A stretch of 64,000 nt of DNA from Conservatibacter flavescens. GTDB lineage: Bacteria; Pseudomonadota; Gammaproteobacteria; Enterobacterales; Pasteurellaceae. Positions within the stretch are counted from its first letter, which is position 1. Each line of letters opens with the position of its first letter. Shown here piece after piece: positions 1-8,575 of the stretch. The position numbers were made by a program, and so were the translations under genes. Below the pieces are notes generated by a model. That model saw only the letters and a program-made list of their open reading frames with translations, made no database searches and had not been told where the DNA came from. The DNA is taken from positions 1 through 64,000 of the forward strand of contig NZ_PHHA01000002.1 in the NCBI RefSeq assembly GCF_002795425.1, written 5' to 3'.

Positions 1-8
1 ACTTTGGT

Positions 9-21
9 CGGGGCTTTTTTG
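9..21 (+). terminator. Possible tail of an upstream terminator
   Basis: A GGGGC run followed by six T residues looks like the 3' arm and U-tract of a rho-independent terminator whose 5' arm lies before the window. The pairing arm cannot be seen, so this is weak. Confidence 0.3.
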
Positions 22-96
22 TTTAGAAATAATTTTATATTTAAATTACCATGTGTTTTGTCTTATATAGTTAAATACATTTTAATGCAAAACGCA

Positions 97-102
97 TATA
101 AT
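97..102 (+). promoter_or_regulatory. Candidate -10 box for the kinase-like gene
   Basis: A perfect TATAAT lies 35 bases before the start at 137. No good -35 hexamer sits 16-18 bases upstream, so only the -10 is supported. Nothing else is recognisable in bases 22-136. Confidence 0.35.
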
Positions 103-136
103 GAATGCCTGTACCTGAGTGGAAATATAAAAGAAT

Positions 137-874
137 ATGTCGAGCAGTGAATCAGTTGAATTTAATACCTTTGTTCATGATGTGTATTTACAAAATCAAG
201 GGAAGCGCATTTGTCAATTTGAATATAATGGAAAAAAATTTTGGTTAAAACAGCCAGAGAAGTTGCGTGGTATTTGGAGAATATTAAAACCTAGTGCAAA
301 CTTAGCTTTTAAGAACGAAATTGAAAATTTGCAAAGGTTAAATATTTTAAAAGCAGCTGTACCTGAATTAATTACCCATACTGAAAATTATTTGGTTTTA
401 GAGGATGTGGGGAGAACGGTTAATTTATGGATAGAAGATCCAGGCACATCTGTTGAAAAAGAGAACCTTATTTTAAAAGATTGTGTGAAAGCCTTAACTG
501 ATTTGCATCGAAAAGATCTCGTGCACGGACGTCCAGCATTAAGAGATATTGCGTGGAAAGATGGTGTTATCAAGTTTGTTGATATAGAAAGCACTTCTCG
601 AAGTGAGAATCTCACCAAAAATAAAATACGTGATAGTTTGGTTTTTATACATGGATTATTTCGCGCAAAAGTTTTAACTCAAGAACAGGCAAAAGAGGCT
701 GCTGATTTATATGGACAATACTGTGATCCTGTGATTTGGCAAAAAATGCTGGGGATTGTGAATAAATTTTATTGGATTTATTATTTAGTGAGGCCATTTA
801 GATCTGTGGCAGGAATGGATTTGTTAGCTGTGATTCGTTTGTTTGAATATTTTAGACATAATAAGAGGTTTTAG
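137..874 (+). CDS. Kinase-like protein of the lipopolysaccharide (Kdo/WaaP) kinase type
   Basis: A 245-residue soluble protein with a degenerate protein-kinase-like core. An HGRP...RD...W segment near residues 130-141 resembles the catalytic loop, and FVDIE near 147-151 stands where kinases carry DFG. An acidic/hydrophobic strand-rich N-terminal lobe precedes these. The pattern fits the LPS/Kdo kinase superfamily, which phosphorylates lipid A-core sugars at the inner membrane. The catalytic Asp arrangement is unusual and the substrate is not known. No signal peptide. The ribosome binding site is weak (AAAGA). The stop codon overlaps the GTG of the next small gene by one base, so the two are probably translated together. 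Confidence 0.6.
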   Translation: MSSSESVEFNTFVHDVYLQNQGKRICQFEYNGKKFWLKQPEKLRGIWRILKPSANLAFKNEIENLQRLNILKAAVPELITHTENYLVLEDVGRTVNLWIEDPGTSVEKENLILKDCVKALTDLHRKDLVHGRPALRDIAWKDGVIKFVDIESTSRSENLTKNKIRDSLVFIHGLFRAKVLTQEQAKEAADLYGQYCDPVIWQKMLGIVNKFYWIYYLVRPFRSVAGMDLLAVIRLFEYFRHNKRF

Positions 875-1002
875 TGAAAAAGATTATTATTATTTTAAGT
901 TGTATTTGCTTATTGAGTGCTTGTGCGGTTGGTTGGAATGCGAGCGGTGGGAGCAATGGTGTTGGAACTAGTATTGGTATTGGAACAGGTATTCGTTTTT
1001 AA
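874..1002 (+). CDS. Very small predicted lipoprotein (42 aa)
   Basis: The GTG start shares its G with the TAG stop of the kinase-like gene. The product has a positively charged start (MKK), a hydrophobic stretch, and a lipobox LSAC with the lipidated Cys at residue 17. A short Gly/Ser/Ile-rich tail (alternating G-T-S-I-G-I-G-T-G-I) ends in IRF. This is a textbook signal II layout, so the mature product would be a lipid-anchored peptide of about 26 residues. No family is recognised. Translational coupling to the upstream gene suggests a shared envelope role, which is inference. Confidence 0.55.
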   Translation: MKKIIIILSCICLLSACAVGWNASGGSNGVGTSIGIGTGIRF

Positions 1003-1036
1003 TTAAGTTATATTTTATATTAATACAGAGAAAATC

Positions 1037-1064
1037 TTGCTATTTAATTAAATTAATGTATAAT
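1037..1064 (+). promoter_or_regulatory. Sigma-70 promoter of metY-rimP operon
   Basis: TTGCTA (1037-1042) and a perfect TATAAT (1059-1064) are separated by 16 bases. The start site would fall about 10 bases before the initiator tRNA, so this should drive metY and, by readthrough, the rimP-nusA-infB operon. Confidence 0.7.
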
Positions 1065-1081
1065 ATTATACATATTTCGGA

Positions 1082-1158
1082 CGCGGGGTGGAGCAGCTTG
1101 GTAGCTCGTCGGGCTCATAACCCGAAGGCCGTCGGTTCAAATCCGGCCCCCGCAACCA
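1082..1158 (+). tRNA. metY: Initiator tRNA-fMet (CAT)
   Basis: A 77-base gene with encoded CCA. The anticodon is CAT, in a stem with three consecutive G:C pairs (GGG/CCC). Position 1 is C facing A72, the unpaired acceptor end that marks initiator tRNA. Its place in front of rimP-nusA-infB matches metY of E. coli. Confidence 0.97.
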
Positions 1159-1170
1159 CTTTATAAGAAT

Positions 1171-1190
1171 GGCCCTATAGGGCTTTTTTT
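1171..1190 (+). terminator. Terminator 1 between metY and rimP
   Basis: The hairpin GCCC-TATA-GGGC is followed by seven T residues, just after the tRNA 3' end. It would release metY transcripts while allowing partial readthrough into rimP. Confidence 0.75.
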
Positions 1191-1215
1191 ATGTAACAAT
1201 TTGATGAGAATAAAG

Positions 1216-1236
1216 TGGGCGTTAGGCCCTTTTTTT
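1216..1236 (+). terminator. Terminator 2 between metY and rimP
   Basis: A short GGGC/GCCC stem with a five-base loop is followed by seven T residues. It lies between the first terminator and the rimP ribosome binding site, giving a tandem arrangement. Confidence 0.55.
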
Positions 1237-1259
1237 ATATCCGAATTTTGGAGGTTCAT

Positions 1260-1715
1260 TTGGCAACGCTAGAACAAAAATTGGAAGAATTATTAAATGA
1301 TTCTGTTGAAGATTTAGGTTGTGAGCTTGTAGGCATTGAATGCCAACGTGTAGGGCGAACTTTAACAGTTCGTTTATTTATTGATAAAGAAGGCGGTGTA
1401 ACCATTGATGATTGTGCAGATGTTAGTCGTCAAGTTAGCGCTGTATTAGATGTAGAAGATCCTATTGCGGATAAATATAATCTTGAAGTTTCTTCTCCTG
1501 GATTAGATAGACCATTGTTTACTTTAGGGCATTATGAGCGTTTTATTGGAGAAGATATCGTTGTGCATTTACGGATCGCACTGGGAGATCGTCGTAAATG
1601 GCAAGGTAAGTTAGTGCGCGTAGAAGGTGATATGATTAGCTTGCTTGTTGATGGGCAAGAGCAAACATTTGTATTTGGCAATATTCAGAAAGCCAACATT
1701 ATTCCTAAATTTTAA
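1260..1715 (+). CDS. rimP: Ribosome maturation factor RimP
   Basis: RimP assists late assembly of the 30S subunit. The 151-residue product begins [11 protein letters not shown] and contains the family block [11 protein letters not shown] followed by NIQKAN near the C-terminus, at the same length as E. coli RimP (about 150). I chose the TTG at 1260 because GGAGG (1250-1254) lies five bases upstream and the homologous N-terminus begins there. A GTG further upstream at 1215 sits inside a terminator hairpin and would add 15 residues foreign to the family. First protein gene of the rimP-nusA-infB-rbfA-truB operon. Confidence 0.95.
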   Translation: MATLEQKLEELLNDSVEDLGCELVGIECQRVGRTLTVRLFIDKEGGVTIDDCADVSRQVSAVLDVEDPIADKYNLEVSSPGLDRPLFTLGHYERFIGEDIVVHLRIALGDRRKWQGKLVRVEGDMISLLVDGQEQTFVFGNIQKANIIPKF

Positions 1716-1745
1716 TTTGTGTGAAGACAAAAGAGGCAAATAAGC

Positions 1746-3233
1746 ATGAGTAAAGAAATTCTATTGGCTGCTGAAGCGGTATCGAATGAAAAATTATTAC
1801 CACGTGAAAAGATTTTTGAAGCCTTAGAAAGTGCATTAGCGCTCTCTACTAAGAAGAAATATGAACAAGATATTGATGTTCGAGTAGTGATTGATAAAAA
1901 AACAGGGGAATTTGATACTTTTCGTCGTTGGTTAGTTGTTGATGAAGTGAGTAATCCAACAAAAGAAATTACGCTTGAGGCAGCTCAGTTCGATAACCCT
2001 GAACTGCAAGTAGGTGATTTTGTTGAAGATCAAATTGACTCTATCGCATTTGATAGAATTACAATGCAAACCGTTCGTCAAGTGATTAGTACAAAAATTC
2101 GTGAAGCTGAGCGTAACAAAATTGTAGAGCAATTTCGTTCTCAAGAAGGTGAAATTGTCACGGGGACAGTGAAGAAAGTAAATCGTGATAATATTCTGTT
2201 AGATTTAGGTAATCAAGCTGAAGCTGTGGTATTACGTGAAGATATGTTACCACGTGAAAACTTCCGTCCTGGTGATAGAGTACGTGGCGTATTATATAAA
2301 GTCAATCCAGAAGCTAAAGGCGCACAATTATTTGTGACTCGAGCAAAACCTGAAATGATCGTTGAGCTATTCCGTTTAGAAGTACCGGAAATTGGCGAAG
2401 AAATGATTGAAATTCGTGGGGCTGCAAGGGATCCTGGTTCTAGAGCAAAAATTGCAGTGAAAAGTAATGACAAACGTATCGATCCAGTCGGTGCTTGTGT
2501 TGGAATGAGAGGTGCGCGAGTACAGGCAATCACCAATGAATTAGGTGGTGAGCGTGTTGATATTGTGTTGTGGGATGATAATCCAGCCCAATTTGTGATT
2601 AATGCAATGGCTCCAGCTGATGTAACATCTATTGTTGTGGATGAAGACAGTCATTCTATGGATATCGCCGTAGAAGCGAGTGCATTAGCGCAAGCTATTG
2701 GACGTAATGGTCAGAACGTTCGTTTAGCAACTCAATTGACGGGTTGGACATTAAACGTAATGACAACAGAAGAGCTAAAAAATAAACATCAAGCTGAAAA
2801 TAGTAAAGTATTGGATTTCTTTATTGCGCATTTGGATCTTGATGAAGAATTTGCGCAATTACTTGTTGAAGAAGGTTTTAACAGCTTAGAGCAATTGGCA
2901 TATGTTCCAACAGAAGAGTTGCTTGATATTGAGGGCTTTGATGAAGAATTAGCAGAGGAATTACGCACACGTGCTAAAAATGCCTTGACGACTATTGCAT
3001 TGGCTGAACAAGAAACTTTATCGCAAGCAGATATTGAAGAAGCATTATTAAACTTAGAAGGAATGGATCGCCATTTAGCCGTAAAACTCGCTGCGAAAAA
3101 TATAACTTCGTTAGAAGAACTTGCGGAACAAAGTGTTGATGATCTAGAAGATATTGAGGAATTAAGCCAAGAAAAAGCGGCAGACTTAATTATGGCTGCT
3201 CGTAATATTTGTTGGTTTGGTGGTGAGGCATAA
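1746..3233 (+). CDS. nusA: Transcription elongation/termination factor NusA
   Basis: NusA binds RNA polymerase and controls pausing, termination and antitermination. The 495-residue product has the N-terminal RNAP-binding domain (about 1-130), an S1 RNA-binding domain (about 135-200) and tandem KH domains with the [11 protein letters not shown] motif near residue 250. Two C-terminal acidic helix-hairpin-helix repeats typical of gammaproteobacterial NusA cover about 360-495. Length equals that of E. coli NusA. It follows rimP by 30 bases and precedes infB by 19. Confidence 0.97.
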   Translation: MSKEILLAAEAVSNEKLLPREKIFEALESALALSTKKKYEQDIDVRVVIDKKTGEFDTFRRWLVVDEVSNPTKEITLEAAQFDNPELQVGDFVEDQIDSIAFDRITMQTVRQVISTKIREAERNKIVEQFRSQEGEIVTGTVKKVNRDNILLDLGNQAEAVVLREDMLPRENFRPGDRVRGVLYKVNPEAKGAQLFVTRAKPEMIVELFRLEVPEIGEEMIEIRGAARDPGSRAKIAVKSNDKRIDPVGACVGMRGARVQAITNELGGERVDIVLWDDNPAQFVINAMAPADVTSIVVDEDSHSMDIAVEASALAQAIGRNGQNVRLATQLTGWTLNVMTTEELKNKHQAENSKVLDFFIAHLDLDEEFAQLLVEEGFNSLEQLAYVPTEELLDIEGFDEELAEELRTRAKNALTTIALAEQETLSQADIEEALLNLEGMDRHLAVKLAAKNITSLEELAEQSVDDLEDIEELSQEKAADLIMAARNICWFGGEA

Positions 3234-3252
3234 GCAGATTAGGTAAAAAATT

Positions 3253-5904
3253 ATGAGTGATAAGAGCATAACCCAATTGGCAAATGAAATTCATACACCG
3301 CTTGAGCAATTAATTAATCAATTTGCTGATGCCGGTATTAAAAAATCAGCAGATTCTTTGGTTACAGCAGAGGAAGAAGCAAAGCTATTGGCTTCATTAA
3401 GCGGAGAGGAAAAAGTACTAGCACCGAAAAAATTAACTTTACAACGCAAAGAACGTAGTACATTGAAAGTGCAGGGTTCAATGGGTAAAAGTAAAGAAGT
3501 GCAAGTTGAGGTCCGCAAAAAACGCGTGGTAAATACAGCGTTAGCAGAAGAAGCTAAACAAGCGGAAATTGAAGCAGAAAAAGCACGTTTAGAAGCGGAA
3601 GCTCAAGCAAAAGCTGAGGCAGAGAAGAAAGCGAAAGCAGAGGCGGAAGCAGAAAAAGCTCGCCTCGCAGCACAAAAGGCTGAACAAGCTAAAGAAGTTA
3701 AGGCTGAAGAAGTTGTTTCTTCTGCACAAAAGCAAGAGAAAGATAAGCGTAAGGCAGAAGAGGCTGAATTACGTCGTAAGGCGGATGAACTTGCACGCCA
3801 AAAAGCAGAAGAGCAAGCGCGTAAAGCTGCAGAAGAAGCTAAACGTTTGGCGGCTTTGGCCGAAGAAAACAATGATGAAGATGAAGCTGATGATTTTGCA
3901 GATTATCATCTGACGTCAAGTTATGCTTTGGAAGCGGAAAGTGAAGAAGAGCGTCGCAATGAAGGGCGTGGACGTACGGGTAAAAATAAAGTCGCCAAAG
4001 CCAAAAAAGGCGGACGTGATGATGAAAATAATAAAAATGAGCGAGAGTCTAACCGTCGTAATCAAAAAGATTTTAAAGGCGGTAAAGGTAAACATGCTAA
4101 GAAAGGAAGTAGTGCATTACAACAAGCATTTACTAAACCTGCTCAGGTAGTTAACCGTGATGTTGTCATTGGCGAGACGATCACAGTAAAAGATCTTGCG
4201 GATAAAATGGCTATCAAAGCAACCGAAATCATTAAAACCATGATGAAGATGGGAGAAATGGTAACCATTAACCAAGTCATTGATCAAGAAACTGCACAAC
4301 TTGTTGCAGAAGAAATGGGACATAAGGTTATTGTTCGTAAAGAAAATGAGCTAGAAGAAGCATTAATGAGCGATCGTGATATTCATGCTGAAATGGTCAC
4401 GCGAGCACCAGTAGTCACTATAATGGGACATGTGGATCACGGTAAAACCTCATTGCTTGATTATATTCGTAAAGCTAAGGTTGCAGCTGGCGAAGCTGGA
4501 GGAATCACCCAGCATATCGGTGCATATCATGTGGAAACAAATGGTAAAATGATTACCTTTTTAGATACTCCAGGACATGCGGCCTTTACGTCTATGCGAG
4601 CTCGTGGTGCGAAAGCAACCGATATTGTGGTATTAGTGGTTGCAGCTGATGATGGTGTTATGCCACAGACTATTGAAGCTATTCAGCACGCGAAAGCGGC
4701 TAGTGTACCAATTGTTGTAGCGGTAAATAAAATTGATAAGCCGGAAGCTAACCCTGATCGTGTAGAACAAGAATTATTGCAATATGATGTTGTTGCAGAG
4801 AAATTTGGTGGTGATGTACAGTTTGTATATGTTTCAGCTAAGAAAGGTACGGGTGTTGATGAATTGCTTGATGCGATTTTATTACAATCTGAAGTACTTG
4901 AATTGACGGCTGTTAAAGATGGTATGGCAAGCGGTGTTGTAATCGAGTCCTATCTTGATAAAGGTCGTGGCCCTGTGGCAACTATTTTAGTGCAATCAGG
5001 TACCTTAAATAAAGGTGATATTGTTCTTTGTGGGTTTGAATATGGACGCGTTAGAGCAATGCGTGATGAAAATGGCAAAGACATTTCGGAAGCTGGGCCG
5101 TCTATTCCTGTTGAAGTATTAGGGCTTTCAGGCGTTCCTGCGGCAGGGGATGAAGCAACAGTTGTACGAGATGAGAAAAAAGCTCGAGAAGTTGCGTTAT
5201 ATCGTCAGGGTAAATTCCGTGAAGTGAAGCTAGCACGTCAGCAAAAAGCCAAACTGGAAAATATGTTCAGCAATATGGCAGAAGGCGATATATCTGAATT
5301 GAATATTGTTGTGAAAGCTGATGTTCAAGGTTCTGTAGAGGCAATTTGCCAATCATTAATGGAGCTGTCTACGAATGAAGTCAAAGTGAAAATTATTGGC
5401 TCTGGAGTAGGGGGAATTACAGAAACTGATGCGACATTAGCTGCAGCTTCTAACGCAATTGTAGTAGGCTTTAATGTTCGTGCTGATGCTTCAGCTCGCC
5501 GAGTTATTGAAGCTGAAAATATTGATTTACGTTATTACTCAATAATTTATGAGTTGTTAAACGAAATCAAGGCTGCAATGAGTGGTATGTTAGCGCCTGA
5601 GTTTAAACAAGAAATCATTGGTTTAGCTGAAGTACGTGATGTATTTAGACATCCGAAATTTGGTGCAATTGCAGGTTGTATGGTGACTGAAGGGATTGTG
5701 AAACGTAATAACCCAATCCGAGTATTACGCGACAATGTTGTGATTTTCGAGGGAGAATTAGAATCCTTACGTCGTTTTAAAGATGACGTATCCGAAGTTC
5801 GTAATGGCATGGAGTGTGGTATTGGCGTGAAAAACTATAACGACGTAAAAGTAGGCGACCAAATTGAGGTATTTGAAGTCGTTGAGGTTAAACGTTCAAT
5901 TTAG
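3253..5904 (+). CDS. infB: Translation initiation factor IF-2
   Basis: IF-2 is the GTPase that brings initiator tRNA to the 30S subunit. The 883-residue product has an N-terminal IF2N domain, then a long Ala/Glu/Lys/Arg-rich charged segment (about 95-290) predicted as extended helix. A second IF2N block precedes the G domain: GHVDHGKT at about 392-399, DTPGH at about 438-442, NKID at about 492-495. The C-terminal beta-barrel domains follow. Length is close to E. coli IF-2 (890). The charged segment is repetitive, so alternative frames stay open across it; these are not genes. Confidence 0.97.
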   Translation: MSDKSITQLANEIHTPLEQLINQFADAGIKKSADSLVTAEEEAKLLASLSGEEKVLAPKKLTLQRKERSTLKVQGSMGKSKEVQVEVRKKRVVNTALAEEAKQAEIEAEKARLEAEAQAKAEAEKKAKAEAEAEKARLAAQKAEQAKEVKAEEVVSSAQKQEKDKRKAEEAELRRKADELARQKAEEQARKAAEEAKRLAALAEENNDEDEADDFADYHLTSSYALEAESEEERRNEGRGRTGKNKVAKAKKGGRDDENNKNERESNRRNQKDFKGGKGKHAKKGSSALQQAFTKPAQVVNRDVVIGETITVKDLADKMAIKATEIIKTMMKMGEMVTINQVIDQETAQLVAEEMGHKVIVRKENELEEALMSDRDIHAEMVTRAPVVTIMGHVDHGKTSLLDYIRKAKVAAGEAGGITQHIGAYHVETNGKMITFLDTPGHAAFTSMRARGAKATDIVVLVVAADDGVMPQTIEAIQHAKAASVPIVVAVNKIDKPEANPDRVEQELLQYDVVAEKFGGDVQFVYVSAKKGTGVDELLDAILLQSEVLELTAVKDGMASGVVIESYLDKGRGPVATILVQSGTLNKGDIVLCGFEYGRVRAMRDENGKDISEAGPSIPVEVLGLSGVPAAGDEATVVRDEKKAREVALYRQGKFREVKLARQQKAKLENMFSNMAEGDISELNIVVKADVQGSVEAICQSLMELSTNEVKVKIIGSGVGGITETDATLAAASNAIVVGFNVRADASARRVIEAENIDLRYYSIIYELLNEIKAAMSGMLAPEFKQEIIGLAEVRDVFRHPKFGAIAGCMVTEGIVKRNNPIRVLRDNVVIFEGELESLRRFKDDVSEVRNGMECGIGVKNYNDVKVGDQIEVFEVVEVKRSI

Positions 5905-5968
5905 TCAAAAAATCGACCGCTCTTTATGTTAAAAGCGATCGAATTATGGAATAGTTTTCATAAATTAT

Positions 5969-5992
5969 AAGGCGATAAAATTATCGCCTTTC
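5969..5992 (+). terminator. Hairpin between infB and rbfA
   Basis: AAGGCGATAA and TTATCGCCTT form a ten-base perfect stem with minimal loop, followed by TCT rather than a clean T-run. It could attenuate or process the operon transcript between infB and rbfA. Confidence 0.45.
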
Positions 5993-6009
5993 TATTATGA
6001 GAGGATATT

Positions 6010-6393
6010 ATGGCAAGAGAATTTAAACGTAGCGACCGTGTTGCACAAGAACTGCAAAAAGAGGTGGCAGTGATTTTACAACGTGAGGTAAAAGATCCTC
6101 GCATTGGTATGGTAACAGTGTCTGATGTTGAAGTGTCCAGTGATCTCGCTTATGCAAAAATATTTGTCACTTTTTTATTTGATTCAGATGAAGAAGTCGT
6201 ACGTCAAGGCATGAAAGGTTTAGAAAAAGCCGCGCCTTATATTCGTACATTATTAGGTAAAGCTATGCGTTTGCGCATTGTTCCAGAATTGCGTTTTGTT
6301 TATGACAGTTCATTGATTGATGGAATGCGTATGTCAAATTTAGTGACAAACGTCGTTCGTAAAGATCAGGAACGTCATGTTGATGAAGAATAA
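6010..6393 (+). CDS. rbfA: 30S ribosome-binding factor A
   Basis: RbfA binds the 5' helix region of 16S rRNA during cold adaptation and 30S maturation. The 127-residue product has the KH-type fold signature: [13 protein letters not shown] at the start, VKDPRIG near 27-33, and [14 protein letters not shown] near 95-108. Good GAGAGGA ribosome binding site upstream. It sits 14 bases before truB, so the two are cotranslated from the infB operon. Confidence 0.95.
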   Translation: MAREFKRSDRVAQELQKEVAVILQREVKDPRIGMVTVSDVEVSSDLAYAKIFVTFLFDSDEEVVRQGMKGLEKAAPYIRTLLGKAMRLRIVPELRFVYDSSLIDGMRMSNLVTNVVRKDQERHVDEE

Positions 6394-6407
6394 AAACGAG
6401 GCGATCT

Positions 6408-7337
6408 ATGTCAAAACCGCGTAAGCGTGGGCGTGATATTCATGGTGTATTTTTACTTGATAAACCACAGGGTGTGAGCTCTAATGATATCATGCAAAAA
6501 GTTAAGCGTTTGTTTCAAGCGAATAAAGCAGGACATACCGGCGCATTAGATCCATTAGCAACAGGTATGTTACCGATTTGCTTAGGAGAGGCCACAAAAT
6601 TTTCGCAATTTTTATTGGATGCAGATAAGCGATATTTAGTAACTGCAAAATTAGGCGAGCGGACTGATACGTCTGATGCGGACGGGAAAATTGTACAAAC
6701 TCGAGATGTTTCAATAAAAACTTCAGAAATTTTGACCGCTCTTCCGCATTTTCGTGGAGAACTTATGCAAGTTCCGACCATGTATTCTGCACTTAAATAT
6801 CAAGGTAAACCCTTATATGAATATGCGCGTGCAGGTATAGAGGTAGAACGTGAAGCACGGCCTATCACAATTTTTGAATTAAAATTTATCGAATATCAAG
6901 CACCGTTTTTAACCTTAGAGGTACACTGCTCGAAAGGCACATATATTCGAACTTTGATTGATGATTTAGGTGAATATTTAGGTTGTGGTGCACATGTTAC
7001 GAAGTTGCGACGTACAGCGGTAGCGGATTATCCTACATCAAGCATGATGACTTGGGAGGCTTTACAGCAGTTAGCGGAACAAGATGATCTTGCGACACTA
7101 GAGCAACAGTTATTGCCAGTAGATTCAGCAGTAAGTAAATTACCTGTTTTATCCTTAACGTCGGAACAAGCTCGGGCAGTGAATTTTGGTCAGCGAGTAA
7201 AATTTGATAACCCGAGTGCTTTGAATGGGTTAGTAAGGTTATTTTACTTATCGCAGTTTTTAGGTGTGGCGATGATCGGTGAAGACAATGTGATACGTCC
7301 TCAACGTTTAATTCAACAAGATAAAAAAGTGCAATAG
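6408..7337 (+). CDS. truB: tRNA pseudouridine(55) synthase TruB
   Basis: TruB makes pseudouridine 55 in the T loop of tRNAs. The 309-residue product carries [12 protein letters not shown] with the catalytic Asp at residue 48, exactly as in E. coli. KGTYIRTL near 175-185 and the C-terminal PUA-like region also match. It closes the operon. Confidence 0.95.
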   Translation: MSKPRKRGRDIHGVFLLDKPQGVSSNDIMQKVKRLFQANKAGHTGALDPLATGMLPICLGEATKFSQFLLDADKRYLVTAKLGERTDTSDADGKIVQTRDVSIKTSEILTALPHFRGELMQVPTMYSALKYQGKPLYEYARAGIEVEREARPITIFELKFIEYQAPFLTLEVHCSKGTYIRTLIDDLGEYLGCGAHVTKLRRTAVADYPTSSMMTWEALQQLAEQDDLATLEQQLLPVDSAVSKLPVLSLTSEQARAVNFGQRVKFDNPSALNGLVRLFYLSQFLGVAMIGEDNVIRPQRLIQQDKKVQ

Positions 7338-7455
7338 GGTTTGATGATTTAATTTATTTGTAATGATTAAATCTTCTGATTGCCAGATCTTATTAGCTTC
7401 TAAAAGATATTATATGATGACCGCCATGTGTGGTTGTATGAAAGATAGAACATAA

Positions 7456-7496
7456 AATGGTTTAACCTGTGATAAGATATGGTTAAATCATTTTTT
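7456..7496 (+). terminator. Terminator between truB and treR
   Basis: AATGGTTTAACC (7456-7467) pairs with GGTTAAATCATT (7481-7492) with one G:U pair, followed by a run of six T. The ATG at 7479 falls at the edge of the 3' arm, which argues against it as the treR start. Confidence 0.6.
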
Positions 7497-7508
7497 ATTG
7501 CTTTTTCA

Positions 7509-8453
7509 ATGAATAAACTTACTATTAACGATATTGCCAAGCTTTGTGGGGTCGGAAAATCCACCGTTTCTCGGGTGTTGAATAATGATCCTAAGGTCAG
7601 TGAAAAAACGAAACAGCACGTATTGGCGGTAATTAAACAGTATAATTTCAAACCTTCTCGTTCTGCAAGAGCTATGCGAGGCATAGAAAATAAAGTTATC
7701 GGTATTATTGTAACTCGTTTAGATTCTTCGTCGGAAAATCGTGTATTACGCGGTATTCTAAACCGACTGGAGGAGCTTGGATACGAACATTTTATTACAG
7801 AAAGCCGATTTGATATTGAGTTAGTGCAAGAACATCTTTATTCTTTTGAACAACGTCAAATTGATGGGATTATTGTCTTTGGATTCAGTGGATTAGGACA
7901 AAAGATTTTACAACCTTATTCCAGTAAGCTAGTGGCGATCGCACAGTATTACCCAGCTCTAACCTCCATTTATTACGATGATCAAGGTGCTATCCGTTTA
8001 CTGTTGGAACGGTTGTATCAGGAAAATTACCGACATATCGGTTATATCGGTATCCATAAGCAAGACTACACAACGGGATATTTACGCTACCAGTCCTATA
8101 TGGATTTTTGTGCAGCCCATCAACTCTCCCCTAACGCCTGCTTGGGAGAACTCAATTACCTCACTGGTTATGCCTTAACTGCTGAAATACTGCAACAGCC
8201 TAATACAGATGCCATTGTATGTGCTACCGATAGCCTTGCTTTCGGTGTGAATAAATTTTTACAAGAGCAACAACGTGATGATATTCAGGTCTGCAGTGTA
8301 GGAAATAATCCGTTACTTAAATTTCTATTTCCACAGAATATATCAATTAATTTTGGTTTGTTTCGTGCGGGTCAAAGTGCGGTCGAATTATTAATAAATT
8401 TACTCGCGACAGGACAAAAAACACATTGTTGTATCCCCAGTAATTTTGAATAA
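7509..8453 (+). CDS. treR: Trehalose operon repressor TreR
   Basis: A LacI-family repressor of trehalose uptake, which in E. coli responds to trehalose-6-phosphate. From the ATG at 7509 the protein is 314 residues. The N-terminal HTH reads LTINDIAKLCGVGKSTVSRVLNN, followed by the hinge PSRSARAMRG and the diagnostic IIVTRLDSSSEN block, closely matching E. coli TreR (315 aa). An in-frame ATG at 7479 lies in a terminator stem and would add ten residues. No clear ribosome binding site precedes 7509, so translation may be weak. It lies directly upstream of, and parallel to, treB-treC. A Hin-type uptake signal lies inside the gene at 8375-8383. Confidence 0.93.
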   Translation: MNKLTINDIAKLCGVGKSTVSRVLNNDPKVSEKTKQHVLAVIKQYNFKPSRSARAMRGIENKVIGIIVTRLDSSSENRVLRGILNRLEELGYEHFITESRFDIELVQEHLYSFEQRQIDGIIVFGFSGLGQKILQPYSSKLVAIAQYYPALTSIYYDDQGAIRLLLERLYQENYRHIGYIGIHKQDYTTGYLRYQSYMDFCAAHQLSPNACLGELNYLTGYALTAEILQQPNTDAIVCATDSLAFGVNKFLQEQQRDDIQVCSVGNNPLLKFLFPQNISINFGLFRAGQSAVELLINLLATGQKTHCCIPSNFE

Positions 8454-8455
8454 AT

Positions 8456-8471
8456 TGTGATCATCATCACA
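8456..8471 (+). promoter_or_regulatory. CRP binding site upstream of treB
   Basis: TGTGATCATCATCACA is a perfect TGTGA-N6-TCACA palindrome, beginning three bases after the treR stop. Its centre lies about 80 bases before the predicted treB start site, consistent with class I activation by cAMP-CRP. Confidence 0.85.
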
Positions 8472-8495
8472 AAATGAAAAAATTATTTTAATTTT

Positions 8496-8507
8496 GGGAA
8501 CGTTCCC
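8496..8507 (+). promoter_or_regulatory. TreR operator
   Basis: GGGAACGTTCCC is a perfect 12-base palindrome with a central CG, typical of LacI-family operators and like the operator known for TreR. It abuts the -35 box of the treB promoter, so a bound repressor would hinder polymerase. Confidence 0.85.
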
Positions 8508-8508
8508 A

Positions 8509-8536
8509 TTGAAGGATATCGGTTCTCTGTTATGAT
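8509..8536 (+). promoter_or_regulatory. treB-treC promoter
   Basis: TTGAAG (8509-8514) and TATGAT (8531-8536) are separated by 16 bases, directly downstream of the TreR operator. Confidence 0.7.
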
Positions 8537-8575
8537 AGGAATCATCTTATTTACACACAAATTAAGGTCTCTCCT

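Noticed and set aside
1215-1259. GTG start giving RimP 15 extra residues
   Set aside because: It lies in a terminator hairpin, and the TTG at 1260 has an ideal GGAGG and the family N-terminus.
3600-4150. Long open frames on both strands inside infB
   Set aside because: They arise from the repetitive GAA/GCA/AAA codons of the charged IF-2 segment and have no ribosome binding sites or family features.
7479-7508. Upstream ATG for TreR
   Set aside because: It lies at the 3' arm of the truB terminator, and LacI-family proteins begin close to the HTH, as from 7509.
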